A stretch of DNA of 64,000 nt from Limimonas halophila (GCF_900100655.1 NZ_FNCE01000001.1:186001-250000), one strand, 5' to 3'. Counted from the first letter of the stretch, positions 27,561-36,671 are shown. Notes: generated from the sequence alone by a model not told the origin. Numbers and translations: made by a program.

Positions 27561-27800
27561 TCACGATGACGACTGGTTCGATTTCGGCAGCCGCACGCCG
27601 GGCGCGTCGCCGTTTGTGAATTCCACGCCGTGCGCCTCGAATGCCTGTTGGATCACGGTCAGTGTACTTGGGTGTGCCTCCTGGCGACCGCTCTCGAAAT
27701 GGCGGACGGTGTCTTTGGAGACACGTGCCATGCGAGCGAGTTGGGGTTGCGTCCATTTCAGGAGCCCGCGGGCGGCGCGGCACTGTTCCGGCGTGATCAT
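27561..27800 (-). CDS. XRE-type single-domain HTH protein, islet A
   Basis: 79 residues. N-terminal HTH (EQCRAARGLLKWTQPQLARMARVSKDTVRHFE) and a conserved C-terminal segment, FTNGDAPGVRL. A common single-domain alphaproteobacterial regulator type. Divergent from the helical-protein gene with 124 nt between, where a TTGACA hexamer lies at 27866-27871. Closely related copies are at 46197 and 61297, and a broken one at 60991. Expected to bind its own divergent promoter; this is inferred. Confidence 0.85.
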   Translation of the reverse strand: MITPEQCRAARGLLKWTQPQLARMARVSKDTVRHFESGRQEAHPSTLTVIQQAFEAHGVEFTNGDAPGVRLPKSNQSSS

Positions 27801-27924
27801 GCATTGGGCGATAGGCCGGGAGCGTCACGGCGTCAACGGAGCACGCCCCCGAACTCTCGTTGGGTTTGACATAGAGCTATGCGGCCGTTGGGGTGCGGTC
27901 ACGCAATGCGTGCGAGGAGGTAAT

Positions 27925-28377
27925 ATGCGTGACCAAGATGTGCGGCTGTTGCTGAAGCTGGCGTCGCAGGCCCTCGCGGCCGGCGCGGCGGCGTTGGGCC
28001 GGGAGCCGAATCGCGCGGGCCGGAATCCGAACGACGAGCGGCTGTTCGCGCTGGAGCACACGCACGCGCAGTATCAGACCGAGCTGGACGCGTGGTTCGC
28101 CGAGCACGGCACCGCCACGGAGGCGATGGAAAGCCTGTTGCACCGGCAGTTCGCCGTGCTGGAGGCCATGCAGGCCATCCCCGCCGACACGCTCGCCGGC
28201 GCCGCCGCCAAGGCCCGCGTCACCACCATCCACCGCAAGGATCTCCTGCGCGACAACGACGCACCAAGCGACCTGCAAGCCGACGCGCTGGATGCGCTGG
28301 TCGAGGCGTACGGCGCGTCGGAAGCCGCTGTGGACGCGGGTGTGCAGGGGATCGAGGCAGGACGCGATCCGTCCTGA
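27925..28377 (+). CDS. small helical protein of unknown function, islet A
   Basis: 150 residues behind a strong GAGGAGG site. Predicted all-helical: an Ala-rich N-terminus, then NPNDERLFALEHTHAQYQ, a Glu/His-rich helix, RQFAVLEAMQAIPADTLAG and DLQADALDALVEAY. Residues ~31-133 are nearly identical to the islet B protein (45670-46074) and distantly similar to the islet C protein. No catalytic motif is visible. Always divergent to an XRE-type HTH gene in this window. I cannot assign a function. Confidence 0.75.
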   Translation: MRDQDVRLLLKLASQALAAGAAALGREPNRAGRNPNDERLFALEHTHAQYQTELDAWFAEHGTATEAMESLLHRQFAVLEAMQAIPADTLAGAAAKARVTTIHRKDLLRDNDAPSDLQADALDALVEAYGASEAAVDAGVQGIEAGRDPS

Positions 28378-29073
28378 TACCAGCGGCTGTAGAGGTGTAT
28401 TGATTCTGGTATATGGCCTCATTCTGTCTTTCTCCTAAAAGGAGAAAGGACCAACCCGCCTATTCCGCAGCTTCCTACGGATATGAAGCGGCTCAAACTC
28501 CGTACTCATCATTTTATCTCCATGTCCACTGGTAATAGATCGCGGGGCGGTCGCACTGGGCGGGATCACCGCGTCGGGGCGCGGTGATGACGTGTGGATG
28601 GGTGTATCGCCGTGAATGGGCAACACGCCTCCCGAGCCGTCATTGCCCGCTGACCACCGGATCGGGGTCCGGTGGCATGAGCGGGCAATCTCGCCCGGCC
28701 CGGGTCTTCCCCGGAAAATTCGGGGCGCTCGCACTGGGTGAAGTCACCGGCTCGGTGGCCGGTGACGACGAGGCAGGGTATATCGTGGCGAGTGCGGCGG
28801 CAGCCTTGAAAACCGTCTCCATCCACCGCAACCATTCCCAAGCCTGTGGAAAACTCTGGGGAAAAGCCGTGTAGCTTGTGGATGAGCGCGGGTTTCACGC
28901 GGTCGCCCTACCACCTTCGGTCGCGGTGGAACGGCGGATCGGTTCACGGGCCGGCGCACCTCTCGATGGGTGTGGGGCGGTCGTGAACGCGGCGCGCTGG
29001 ATGCCCGGATCGGGGTCCGGGCATGACGCCGGGGCATGATTTGGCGTTCGCGGGCGGCCGCGTGTCGGCCGGT
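28378..29073. other. ~700-nt non-coding region rich in hairpins
   Basis: No supportable gene. Holds the hairpin repeat above and four further stem-loops: ATCACCGCG/CGCGGTGAT (28565-28588), ATTGCCCGCT/AGCGGGCAAT with an inner stem (28642-28689), GTCACCGG/CCGGTGAC (28743-28766) and ATGCCCGGA/TCCGGGCAT (29001-29024). The first and third sit in an imperfect direct duplication (28547-28608 and 28725-28785). Short ORFs here overlap each other and show no conserved features. Confidence 0.6.
28415..28450 (+). repeat. intergenic hairpin repeat, type TTCTTTCTCC (copy c)
   Basis: GGCCTCATTCTG followed by TCTTTCTCC and GGAGAAAGG around a TAAAA loop, in the same orientation as copy b. Lies 37 nt after the islet A helical-protein gene. 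Confidence 0.8.
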
Positions 29074-29766
29074 CTAAACGCCGTCCTTGCCGAGGGTTCG
29101 AGCCTCCCGCCGCGCGGCGGTGCGTTGTTCATCGGACAGCGTTTTCGCCACGCGCCGGGCCGCCTGGGCCGCGCCGGGCACGCCCGTGTCGGCGGCGTGC
29201 AGGAGCATCGCCAGGCCGGTCACGCGGTCCTGTGGCACCCCGGCGCCGCGCACGTGGAGCAGGCCCAGGCTCATCCAGCCGGCGGCGACGCCCCGCTCGG
29301 CGGCCTTGCGGTACAGCTCGGCGGCGCGCGCGGGATCGGCTTCGCCGGCGATGCCGCGCTCGACCAGGACACCCAGGTTATAGGTCGCTTTCGGCAGCTC
29401 CTGGTCGGCCGCCGCGTCGTACCAGCGCGCCGCCTTGGCCAGGTCCACCGCGCCCAGCGTGCCGCCCTGATAAAGCTGCCCCAGGCGGAATTGCGCGCGG
29501 GCATGCCCCGCCTTCGCCGCGCGCCGGTACCACTCGGCCGCTCGCGCGGGATCGCGCTCGACCACCTCGCCGGTCTGGTACAGCCGGCCCAGGCGGTACA
29601 TCGCGCGCGGCTCGTCGTGCTCGGCCAGGGCGCGGTACCAGCTCAGCCCCATGCGCTGGTCCCAGGGCAGATTGTCCCAGAGGGGATTGCGGGCGTGGGT
29701 GCCCCCCGCCACCACGCATGCGGCGAGCGCGAGACCCACGGCCCAAAACGGCATCGTCCGGCCCAT
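29074..29766 (-). CDS. exported Sel1-repeat (TPR-like) protein
   Basis: 230 residues. Signal peptide (PFWAVGLALAACVVAGGTHA), then about four Sel1-like repeats, for example AMYRLGRLYQTGEVVERDPA, AQFRLGQLYQGGT and MSLGLLHVRGAGVPQD. Sel1 proteins act as periplasmic or surface adaptor scaffolds; the partner is unknown. Followed after 4 nt upstream by the lipoprotein gene, suggesting an operon lipoprotein-Sel1. Confidence 0.85.
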   Translation of the reverse strand: MGRTMPFWAVGLALAACVVAGGTHARNPLWDNLPWDQRMGLSWYRALAEHDEPRAMYRLGRLYQTGEVVERDPARAAEWYRRAAKAGHARAQFRLGQLYQGGTLGAVDLAKAARWYDAAADQELPKATYNLGVLVERGIAGEADPARAAELYRKAAERGVAAGWMSLGLLHVRGAGVPQDRVTGLAMLLHAADTGVPGAAQAARRVAKTLSDEQRTAARREARTLGKDGV

Positions 29767-29770
29767 GGCG

Positions 29771-30061
29771 TCAGCGCGCCGGCTGGCCGTGGTAAAGCGA
29801 GCCCATGAGGCGGTTGTCGTGCTCGGGGCCGAGCGGCGCCCGGTAGCAGGTGCGCGTCCCCGCCGGGCCGTAGCCGTAGCTGCTGTAGCAATAGACGTTC
29901 AGCACGTCGCGCTGGTCGACGCGTTCGGGCTGTGGCACGCCCACCGCCTTTTCGATGCCGGTTTCCATTTCCTTGGCGACGTGGTCGCAGCTCGTCAGCA
30001 ACCCCGCCATGAGCACGGCGGCGACGGCGCGTCCTGCCGCCGCTCGCGTGGGGTGTCGCAT
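29771..30061 (-). CDS. small lipoprotein of unknown function
   Basis: 96 residues from the ATG at 30061, which follows AAGGAGG (a longer start at 30130 lacks a site). Lipoprotein signal AVAAVLMAGLLTSC with the lipobox Cys at ~25. The mature part has a Cys/Tyr-rich patch (NVYCYSSYGYGPAGTRTCYR). Ends 4 nt before the Sel1 gene begins on the same strand. Confidence 0.7.
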   Translation of the reverse strand: MRHPTRAAAGRAVAAVLMAGLLTSCDHVAKEMETGIEKAVGVPQPERVDQRDVLNVYCYSSYGYGPAGTRTCYRAPLGPEHDNRLMGSLYHGQPAR

Positions 30062-30163
30062 CGGCGCCTCCTTGCGGCCGTGGGGCCCGAGCAGGCTCGC
30101 AAGAAACGTGCCGCCCGGTTGCGTGTGCACAATACCCGCCGCGCCGCCATCGCGAACAGGGGG

Positions 30164-31156
30164 TCAGCGCGTCGGGTCGATGACGGTGCGCCCGCGCACC
30201 TGGCCCTGGAGGATGCGGCCGGCTTCCTCGGGCACTTCGCTGAGGCCGATCTCGTGGCTCAGCTCGTCCAGCGTGCGCATGGACATCTCGTGGCTCAGGC
30301 GCTTCCACGCCGTTACGCGGCGGGCGTAGGGGCACATCACGGAATCGATGCCCAGCAGGTTCACGCCACGCAGCAGGAAGGGCATGACCGTGGTGTTCAG
30401 CTCGGCGCCGCCAGCCAGGCCCACCGAGGCCACGCTGCCGCCGTAGACGAGCTGCGACAGCACGCGCGCCAGGATGGAGCCGCCGACGGCGTCCACGCAG
30501 GCGCCCCAGCGCTGGGTCTCCAGCGGCTTGGCCTTGCCCTCGGCCAGTTCCGAGCGGTCGACGATCTGGCTGGCGCCCAGCCCGCGCAGGTAGTCGTGCA
30601 CCTCGGCGCGGCCGGTGAGCGCCGCCACCTCGTAGCCCAGGCCCGACAACACGCTGGTGGCGATCGAGCCCACACCGCCGGCGGCGCCCGTCACCAGCAC
30701 CGGCTCGGCCTGGTCGGGGTGCATGCCGTGGTCTTCCAGCTTCATGACCGCCAGCATGGCCGTCAGCCCGGCGGTGCCGAGCGCCATGGCGCGCCAGGGC
30801 GTCAGGTTCTCCGGCAGCGGCACCAGCCAGTCGCCCTTCACCCGCGCGGTGTCGGCGAAGCCGCCCCAATAGCGCTCGCCCACGCCCCAGCCGGTGCAGA
30901 TCACGCGGTCGCCGGGGCTGTAGCCGGGGTGTTGGCTGTCCACGACCTCGCCGGCGAAGTCGATGCCGGGCACGTGGGGGTACTGCTTCACCAGCTTGCC
31001 CAGGCCCTTCACGACCATGCCGTCCTTGTAGTTCAGCGTGGAGGCCTCCACCCGGACCGTCACCTCGCCGTCGGGCAGACGATCCTTCAGGTCGTCCTCG
31101 CTCAGCTCCGCGAAACGCGGCTGATCGCCGTCGTCCAGCACCAGGGCGCGAACCAT
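30164..31156 (-). CDS. acrylyl-CoA reductase-like MDR oxidoreductase (AcuI/YhdH family)
   Basis: 330 residues. Medium-chain dehydrogenase/reductase without structural zinc: STLNYKDGMVVKGLGK, PHVPGIDFAGEVVDS and the NADPH-binding loop VLVTGAAGGVGSIATSVLSGLGY. The pattern matches the AcuI/YhdH subgroup, which reduces acryloyl-CoA to propionyl-CoA and protects against acrylate (for example from DMSP breakdown). Single gene. Confidence 0.9.
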   Translation of the reverse strand: MVRALVLDDGDQPRFAELSEDDLKDRLPDGEVTVRVEASTLNYKDGMVVKGLGKLVKQYPHVPGIDFAGEVVDSQHPGYSPGDRVICTGWGVGERYWGGFADTARVKGDWLVPLPENLTPWRAMALGTAGLTAMLAVMKLEDHGMHPDQAEPVLVTGAAGGVGSIATSVLSGLGYEVAALTGRAEVHDYLRGLGASQIVDRSELAEGKAKPLETQRWGACVDAVGGSILARVLSQLVYGGSVASVGLAGGAELNTTVMPFLLRGVNLLGIDSVMCPYARRVTAWKRLSHEMSMRTLDELSHEIGLSEVPEEAGRILQGQVRGRTVIDPTR

Positions 31157-31201
31157 CGTGGGCCTCCTCGCTCGTCGTCGTTGGTGTGCGCTGCCACCCT
31201 A

Positions 31202-32503
31202 TCAGGCTGGCGCCGTCTGTGCCCGTTCCGTCAGCATGTCCTCCAGGCTGCGCGCGGTCTGGGGCGCGCTGGCGCCGGTCAGCTCCGCCATGGCAACCGA
31301 CACCTCGGTGGGCCAGCCGCCGCCCGGCTCCAGGGTGACGTCCAGCGCGGCCATCAGGTCCGCCAGCGTCACCGTGGCCAGATCGCGGCCCAGCACCCAG
31401 CGTCCGGTCTGCGTGCGCGCCACACAGCCCGCCTGGCGCAACGGCTTGAGGACGCCGTCCACTTCCGCAGGGGTGGCGGGCAGGCCGCGCACCAGCTCGC
31501 GGCGGCGCAGGTGGTGGCCGTCCGTCATGCCCGCGCGCAGCCGGCTGAGCAGGGCGAGGCCGAGCGCCAGCCGCGCTCCGGCGGAAACGCGCGTGCGCCC
31601 GCGCGCCCGGGCGGCGCGCCACTCCGGCAGCGCGGCCGCGACCTCCGCGCCCAGCAGCACGGCGCACCACGACAGGAAGAGCCACACCAGGAAGATCGGC
31701 AGCGTGGAGAAGGCGCCGTAGATCGCCTCGTAGGACGGGAAGTTCGCCAGATAGACGCCGAAGCCGAAGGTCGCCAACTCGAACAGCCCCGAGCCCACGA
31801 GCCCGCCGACGGCTGCGTGCAGGGGGTGAACCCCGCGGTTGGGCACGACGAAGTAGATCACGCCCAGCCCGACCGCGAGCAGCAGGGTGGACAGCGCCCG
31901 CGCCAGGGCCGCCGAGCCGCCGAAGGCCTCGCCGCCGCCAAGCGCGCCGAAGGCCGCGCTGGACAGCGAGAGCGACGCGCCCAGGAGCAGCGGGCCCAGG
32001 GTCAGCAGCGCCCAGTACACCAACAGGCGCATCGCCCACGGGCGCGCTTCCGACACGCGCCAGATGGCGTTGAACGCCCCGTTGATGTTGGACAGCAGCA
32101 GGATCGCCGTCACCGCCAGCCCGAGCACGCCGGGCCCGGTCATCTTGCCGGCGCGGTCGATGAAATCGGCCATCCACTCGGCGATCCGGTCGCCCGTGCC
32201 GGGCAGGGTTTCTCGGAACAACGTGTCCAGCGCGGTCTCGCGCACGCCCTCGAAGGCGGGGAAGGCGGACACCATCGCCAGCGCGATCGCCAGCAAGGGC
32301 ACCAGCGCCAGCAGCGAGGCGTAGGTGAGCCCGGAGGCGAGGCGGAAACCGTCGTCCCGGTGAAAGCGCAGCGCGGTGTAGGTCGCGAAGCTGCTCACGC
32401 GCAGCGCCACCACGGTCGCGCGCCGGCGCACGTGCAGCCGGCGCCACAGCTCGCGCGGGCCGCCGGACCAAGCGCGCTTCGCGGGGGCTTGATGACCCGT
32501 CAT
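31202..32503 (-). CDS. YihY/BrkB family inner-membrane protein
   Basis: 433 residues. Residues ~40-310 hold six membrane helices typical of YihY (earlier mis-named RNase BN), beginning GLTYASLLALVPLLAIALAMVSAFPAF, with VFLVWLFLSW late in the block. The C-terminal ~120 residues form a soluble winged-helix-like extension (RAGMTDGHHLRRRELVRGLPATP), as in long alphaproteobacterial forms. Function uncertain. Divergent from fabI. Confidence 0.9.
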   Translation of the reverse strand: MTGHQAPAKRAWSGGPRELWRRLHVRRRATVVALRVSSFATYTALRFHRDDGFRLASGLTYASLLALVPLLAIALAMVSAFPAFEGVRETALDTLFRETLPGTGDRIAEWMADFIDRAGKMTGPGVLGLAVTAILLLSNINGAFNAIWRVSEARPWAMRLLVYWALLTLGPLLLGASLSLSSAAFGALGGGEAFGGSAALARALSTLLLAVGLGVIYFVVPNRGVHPLHAAVGGLVGSGLFELATFGFGVYLANFPSYEAIYGAFSTLPIFLVWLFLSWCAVLLGAEVAAALPEWRAARARGRTRVSAGARLALGLALLSRLRAGMTDGHHLRRRELVRGLPATPAEVDGVLKPLRQAGCVARTQTGRWVLGRDLATVTLADLMAALDVTLEPGGGWPTEVSVAMAELTGASAPQTARSLEDMLTERAQTAPA

Positions 32504-32581
32504 GCCACCCGTGCTACACGCCGCGCGCGGCCGGGCGCAACGGCGCCGGCGCGCTGTGTCGGACCGGGGGGGGCGCGGCGT

Positions 32582-32609
32582 TTGATGCCGCCACCGCGTC
32601 GTGTAGGAT
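32582..32609 (+). promoter_or_regulatory. candidate fabI-aroC promoter
   Basis: TTGATG (32582-32587) and TAGGAT (32604-32609) with 16-nt spacing, about 45 nt upstream of the fabI ATG. By eye only. Confidence 0.35.
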
Positions 32610-32651
32610 GCCGCGACCCGCGCGGGGCGGGCTGATACGAGTGAGGTATGG

Positions 32652-33497
32652 ATGTCGCAGCAGGCTCAACTGATGCAGGGAAAGCGCGGCCTCGTCATGG
32701 GGGTCGCCAACGATCGCTCGATCGCCTGGGGGATCGCCAAGCGCCTGCACGAACAGGGCGCGCGGATCGGCCTGACCTACCAGGGCGATGCCATGCTCAA
32801 GCGTGTGCGCCCGCTGGCGGAGAAGGTGGACGCCGAGATCCTCCAGCCCTGCGACGTGGCCGATGACGACTCGCTCGACGCCGCCTTCGAGGCCGTGCGC
32901 GAGCAGTGGGGCAGCATCGACTTCCTCGTCCATGCCATCGCCTACGCCGACCGCGACGAGCTGAAGGACGAGTACGTCCACACCTCCCGCGAGGGCTTCC
33001 TGCGCAGCCTGGAGATCTCCTGCTACTCCTTCACCGCCGCCGCGCAGCGCGCCGTGCCGCTGATGAACGAGGGCGGCAGCATGCTGACGCTGACCTACTA
33101 CGGCGCCGAGCGCGTCATGCCCCACTACAACGTGATGGGCGTGGCCAAGGCGGCGCTGGAATCCTCCGTGCGCTACATGGCGCAGGACCTGGGCGATCAG
33201 GGCATCCGCGTGAACGCCGTCTCCGCCGGCCCCATCCGCACGCTCGCCGCCAGCGGCATCGGCGACTTCCGCTACATCCTCAAGTGGAACGAGCTGAACT
33301 CGCCGCTTCGGCGCAACGTCACCCAGGACCAGGTGGGCAATTCCGCCGTCTACTTGCTCAGCGACCTGTCCAGCGCCGTGACGGGCGAGGTGCACCACGT
33401 CGATTCCGGCTATCACACCGTGGGCATGATGGCCGTCGATGCGGCGCCGCAGCTCGCCGAGCTGCTGGAAAACCTCAAGAGCGAGCCCAATCCCTGA
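32652..33497 (+). CDS. fabI: enoyl-[acyl-carrier-protein] reductase (NADH) FabI
   Basis: 281 residues. Short-chain dehydrogenase fold with the atypical FabI nucleotide loop ([18 protein letters not shown]), catalytic Tyr159 and Lys166 in YNVMGVAK, and the second conserved Tyr149 (TLTYYGAER). Reduces enoyl-ACP in the last step of fatty acid elongation; the triclosan target family. Followed after 1 nt by aroC. Confidence 0.96.
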   Translation: MSQQAQLMQGKRGLVMGVANDRSIAWGIAKRLHEQGARIGLTYQGDAMLKRVRPLAEKVDAEILQPCDVADDDSLDAAFEAVREQWGSIDFLVHAIAYADRDELKDEYVHTSREGFLRSLEISCYSFTAAAQRAVPLMNEGGSMLTLTYYGAERVMPHYNVMGVAKAALESSVRYMAQDLGDQGIRVNAVSAGPIRTLAASGIGDFRYILKWNELNSPLRRNVTQDQVGNSAVYLLSDLSSAVTGEVHHVDSGYHTVGMMAVDAAPQLAELLENLKSEPNP

Positions 33498-33498
33498 C

Positions 33499-34593
33499 AT
33501 GCCCGGCAACGCCTTCGGTCAGGCCTTCACCTTCACGACCTGGGGCGAAAGCCACGGGCCGGCGATCGGCTGCGTTGTCGACGGCGTGCCGCCGCGCATC
33601 CCGCTGACGCAAGCGGACATCCAGCAGCATCTGGACCGGCGCAAGCCCGGACAGTCGCGCCACACCACGCAAAGGCGCGAGGCCGACGCGGTCCGTATTC
33701 TGTCCGGCGTGTTCGAGGGCTACACGACGGGCACGCCCATCGCGCTGATGATCGAGAACGCCGACCAGCGCGGCAAGGACTACACGGCCATCAAGGACAA
33801 GTTCCGCCCGGGCCACGCCGATTACACCTACTGGGCTAAGTACGGCATCCGCGACCACCGGGGCGGCGGCCGCGCCTCCGCGCGCGAGACGGCGATGCGC
33901 GTCGCCGCCGGCGCGGTGGCGCGCAAGGTGCTGGCCCATGTGCTCGGCCATGAGCCCGCGATCCGGGCGGCCGTCGTCCAGCTCGGCCCCAACGGCGTCG
34001 ACCGCGCGGCGTGGGACTGGGAGCAGGTGGATCGAAACCCCTTCTTCTGTCCCGATCCGAACGCGGTGTCGGCCTGGGAATCCTTCCTCGACGGCGTGCG
34101 CAAGCAGGGCAGCTCCGCGGGCGCGGTGATCGAGGTCGTGGGCGAGGGCATCCCCGCCGGGCTGGGCGAGCCCGTCTACGACAAGATCGACGCCGACCTC
34201 GCCAAGGCGATGATGAGCATCAACGCCGTGAAGGGCGTGGAGATCGGCAACGGCTTCGCCGCCGCCGGCACGCCGGGGGAGGACAACGCCGACGCCATGC
34301 GCATGGACGGCGACACCCCCGTCTTCCAGGGCAACAACAACGGCGGGACGCTGGGCGGCCTGACGTCCGGCCAGCCGCTCGTGGCGCGCTTCGCCGTGAA
34401 GCCCACGTCCTCGATCCGCATCCCGCGCGAGAGCGTCGACACCCACGGCGAGGAGGTCGAGGTCGCCACGCACGGCCGCCACGACCCCTGCGTGGGCATC
34501 CGCGCCGTGCCGGTGGGCGAGGCCATGATGGCGCTGGTCCTGGCCGACCACCTGCTGCGCCACCGGGCGCAGACGGGTGCTTCCCCCGCCTGA
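33499..34593 (+). CDS. aroC: chorismate synthase
   Basis: 364 residues. FMN-dependent 1,4-elimination of phosphate from EPSP, the last step of the shikimate pathway. Signature blocks: [38 protein letters not shown] and [21 protein letters not shown]. The start at 33499, 1 nt after fabI, gives the normal length; upstream in-frame ATGs lie inside fabI. fabI-aroC adjacency is common in alphaproteobacteria. Confidence 0.97.
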   Translation: MPGNAFGQAFTFTTWGESHGPAIGCVVDGVPPRIPLTQADIQQHLDRRKPGQSRHTTQRREADAVRILSGVFEGYTTGTPIALMIENADQRGKDYTAIKDKFRPGHADYTYWAKYGIRDHRGGGRASARETAMRVAAGAVARKVLAHVLGHEPAIRAAVVQLGPNGVDRAAWDWEQVDRNPFFCPDPNAVSAWESFLDGVRKQGSSAGAVIEVVGEGIPAGLGEPVYDKIDADLAKAMMSINAVKGVEIGNGFAAAGTPGEDNADAMRMDGDTPVFQGNNNGGTLGGLTSGQPLVARFAVKPTSSIRIPRESVDTHGEEVEVATHGRHDPCVGIRAVPVGEAMMALVLADHLLRHRAQTGASPA

Positions 34594-34669
34594 TCGGCGC
34601 GGCCTTCTTGCAAGGGTTGTCTCCCCGCCGCGAAAACTTCAATTTCGGTTGAGTTGCACGCCAGCCGGG

Positions 34670-35410
34670 ATGGGAATCGTGAAAAGGCTGCTTGCCGGTC
34701 TTCTTGTGGCTGTGGCCGTGGCTCACGCCGCGCCCGCGGGCGCCGGTCCACCGAGAATAACGGTCTATGCCGGCGATTTCGCGCCTTACGTGTCCCGCGG
34801 CGAGCCCGGCCCGCGCGGCGTGATGGTGGATCTGCTGCGCGCGATCGCCGCGCGGGCGGAGGTTCGCTTCGACATCCGGATCGTTCCGTGGTCGCGGGCG
34901 CAGCATCTCGTCGGCAACGCCGGCGAGAAGGCCATGATCATCCCGCTGACGCGCAGCGAGGCGCGGGAAGACACCTACGACTGGGTTGTGCCGCTGCTCT
35001 CCGATCCGCTGGCGCTCGTCGGCCGCGACCCGCAGATCGCCGGCATGGACCTGGCCGATGCCCGCGACCTCTTCGTCGCCGTTCAGGCGAACAGCCCCAA
35101 TGCCATGATCCTGCTGAAAGAGGGGTTCCGGAATTTCCAGACGGTCACACAGGAAAGCTCGGCTGCCCGCCTGCTCAAGCTGAACCGCGTGGATGCCTGG
35201 TTCGCCCGGCCGATGGTCGCACGCGCGGAATACGCCGGGGTGGGCGGCGATCCGGACACGCTCGTGGTCGGGCCGGCCCGCGAAACGCCGCCCATGTACC
35301 TCGGGGCGGCAAAGGACACCTTTCCACGGGACATTTTGAACCGCATTCGCGACGCCTTCGCGGTGCTGCGCGAGTCCGGGCGGCACGCCGAGATCATCAA
35401 GGGCTATTGA
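34670..35410 (+). CDS. periplasmic amino-acid-type substrate-binding protein (SBP family 3)
   Basis: 246 residues with a signal peptide (GIVKRLLAGLLVAVAVAHAAPAGA). The mature protein fits family 3 binding proteins: ITVYAGDFAPYVSRGE near the start, then MVDLLRAIAARAEVRF and PWSRAQHLVGNAGEKAMIIPLTRSEAREDTYDWV. No ABC permease or ATPase gene is adjacent, so it may be an orphan solute sensor. Follows aroC by 76 nt. Confidence 0.82.
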   Translation: MGIVKRLLAGLLVAVAVAHAAPAGAGPPRITVYAGDFAPYVSRGEPGPRGVMVDLLRAIAARAEVRFDIRIVPWSRAQHLVGNAGEKAMIIPLTRSEAREDTYDWVVPLLSDPLALVGRDPQIAGMDLADARDLFVAVQANSPNAMILLKEGFRNFQTVTQESSAARLLKLNRVDAWFARPMVARAEYAGVGGDPDTLVVGPARETPPMYLGAAKDTFPRDILNRIRDAFAVLRESGRHAEIIKGY

Positions 35411-35456
35411 ACCGCCTCTTGCAGCCGTGTTCGCCGCATGCAACGCTTCCGTCATC

Positions 35457-36293
35457 ATGGATGACGTCGCGCGCTCAGTTGCCAGCCACTACAGCCGCCA
35501 CGACGACCTGCCGGGCCGCATCCTGGCGGCGCTGCCGCACACCGGGGGCGACCCCGATCATCCAACCTATGAAGCCGTCCACCATCTCGACCAGTTCCAC
35601 CTCGGCGGGCCGCCGGCCAGCCGGGTGCTGGCGGATCTCGGCGAGCTGCACGGCGAGGCGGTGCTGGATGTCGGCTGCGGCATCGGCGGCCCGGCGCGGC
35701 TGCTGTCGCAGGAGCGCGGCTGCACCGTAACCGGCGTCGACCTCACACAGCGGTATGTAACCAGCGCGCGCACGATCAGCGGCTGGCTGGGGCTGGGTGA
35801 CGCCACGCAGTTCGTCTGCGCCAGCGCGCTCCAGCTGCCGGTGCGCGACGGCGCCTTCTCCGTGGCGTGGTCGCAGCACGCGGCCATGAACATCCCGGAC
35901 AAGGACCGCCTGTACGCCGAAATCGCGCGTGTGCTGCGGCCCGGCGGGCGCTTTTTGATGCACGACATCGTCGCCGGGCCGCTGCGCGACCCCTACTACC
36001 CGGTCCCCTGGGCGCACACGCCCACGGAATCGTTCCTGCTGCCGGCGAACGAGGTGCACGCCCGGCTGCGCGCGGCCGGGCTGGAAGAAGTGGTGTGGCA
36101 GGACGCCAGCGCCGAGGCCATTGGCCGCATCCGCGCCGCGCGCGAGCGCGCCGCCGCCGGCGAGCCGGAGAAGCCGGGGCCGGACCTCATCATGGGGCCG
36201 GAGTTCGCGACGATGCGCGAGAACCTCTCGCGCTCGCTGGAAGAGGCGCGCGTCAGCGTGGTGCGCTCCGTCTGGAAAAAGCCCGGCCGCTGA
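35457..36293 (+). CDS. SAM-dependent methyltransferase (type 11/25)
   Basis: 278 residues from the ATG at 35457 (GTG at 35427 possible). Class I Rossmann methyltransferase: motif I VLDVGCGIGGPAR, post-I GVDLTQ, and motif IV SVAWSQHAAMNIPDK. The GCGIGGPAR pattern resembles glycine/sarcosine and tocopherol methyltransferases, but the substrate cannot be deduced. Converges on ubiK. Confidence 0.85.
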   Translation: MDDVARSVASHYSRHDDLPGRILAALPHTGGDPDHPTYEAVHHLDQFHLGGPPASRVLADLGELHGEAVLDVGCGIGGPARLLSQERGCTVTGVDLTQRYVTSARTISGWLGLGDATQFVCASALQLPVRDGAFSVAWSQHAAMNIPDKDRLYAEIARVLRPGGRFLMHDIVAGPLRDPYYPVPWAHTPTESFLLPANEVHARLRAAGLEEVVWQDASAEAIGRIRAARERAAAGEPEKPGPDLIMGPEFATMRENLSRSLEEARVSVVRSVWKKPGR

Positions 36294-36305
36294 CGCGGGT
36301 TCGTC

Positions 36306-36671
36306 TCAGCCGCCGCGCTCTGAACTGCTGCCTGAGGCTTTCGACCCGGCGCTCTTGCCGCTGTTCTTGGACCGCTGGCCGCCGGATTTGCCGCCGCCCT
36401 TGGCGCTGGTTTGCTTGCTCTCCAGCTCCGCCAGGCGCGCTTCCAGCTGGTCAACGCGCGTTTGCAGGGCTTCCTGGTCCTCGCGCGCCTGCTGCGCCAT
36501 GGCGTGCACGGCCTCGTACTGGTCGCGCGTTACCAGATCCATCTGCTCCACGACGCGTTCCACGAGCTCGCGGACGCGCGTCTCCGCTTCGCTGCGCAGG
36601 TTTCCCGCGACCCCGGCGGCGCCGCCGGCGAGGCGCGCGAGATCGTCCAGCAGCCGGCTCTGGCTCTGCAT
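36306..36671 (-). CDS. ubiK: ubiquinone biosynthesis accessory factor UbiK (BMFP domain)
   Basis: 121 residues. N-terminal amphipathic helix (RLLDDLARLAGGAAGV), then a coiled coil (residues ~60-90, EDQEALQTRVDQLEARLAEL) and a Lys/Ser/Gly-rich disordered tail. It matches the BMFP/UbiK family, which helps the Ubi complex in aerobic ubiquinone synthesis. Divergent from lgt, as usual in alphaproteobacteria. Confidence 0.85.
   Translation of the reverse strand: MQSQSRLLDDLARLAGGAAGVAGNLRSEAETRVRELVERVVEQMDLVTRDQYEAVHAMAQQAREDQEALQTRVDQLEARLAELESKQTSAKGGGKSGGQRSKNSGKSAGSKASGSSSERGG

Noticed and set aside
28838-28895. DnaA-box-like TGTGGAAAA and TGTGGATGA, possible replication origin
   Set aside because: Only two imperfect boxes, no AT-rich unwinding element, and no dnaA, parAB or other origin genes nearby.
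29651-32635. 994-codon plus-strand frame across four minus-strand genes
   Set aside because: Passes antisense through Sel1, lipoprotein, AcuI-like and YihY genes and their gaps; not a plausible protein.
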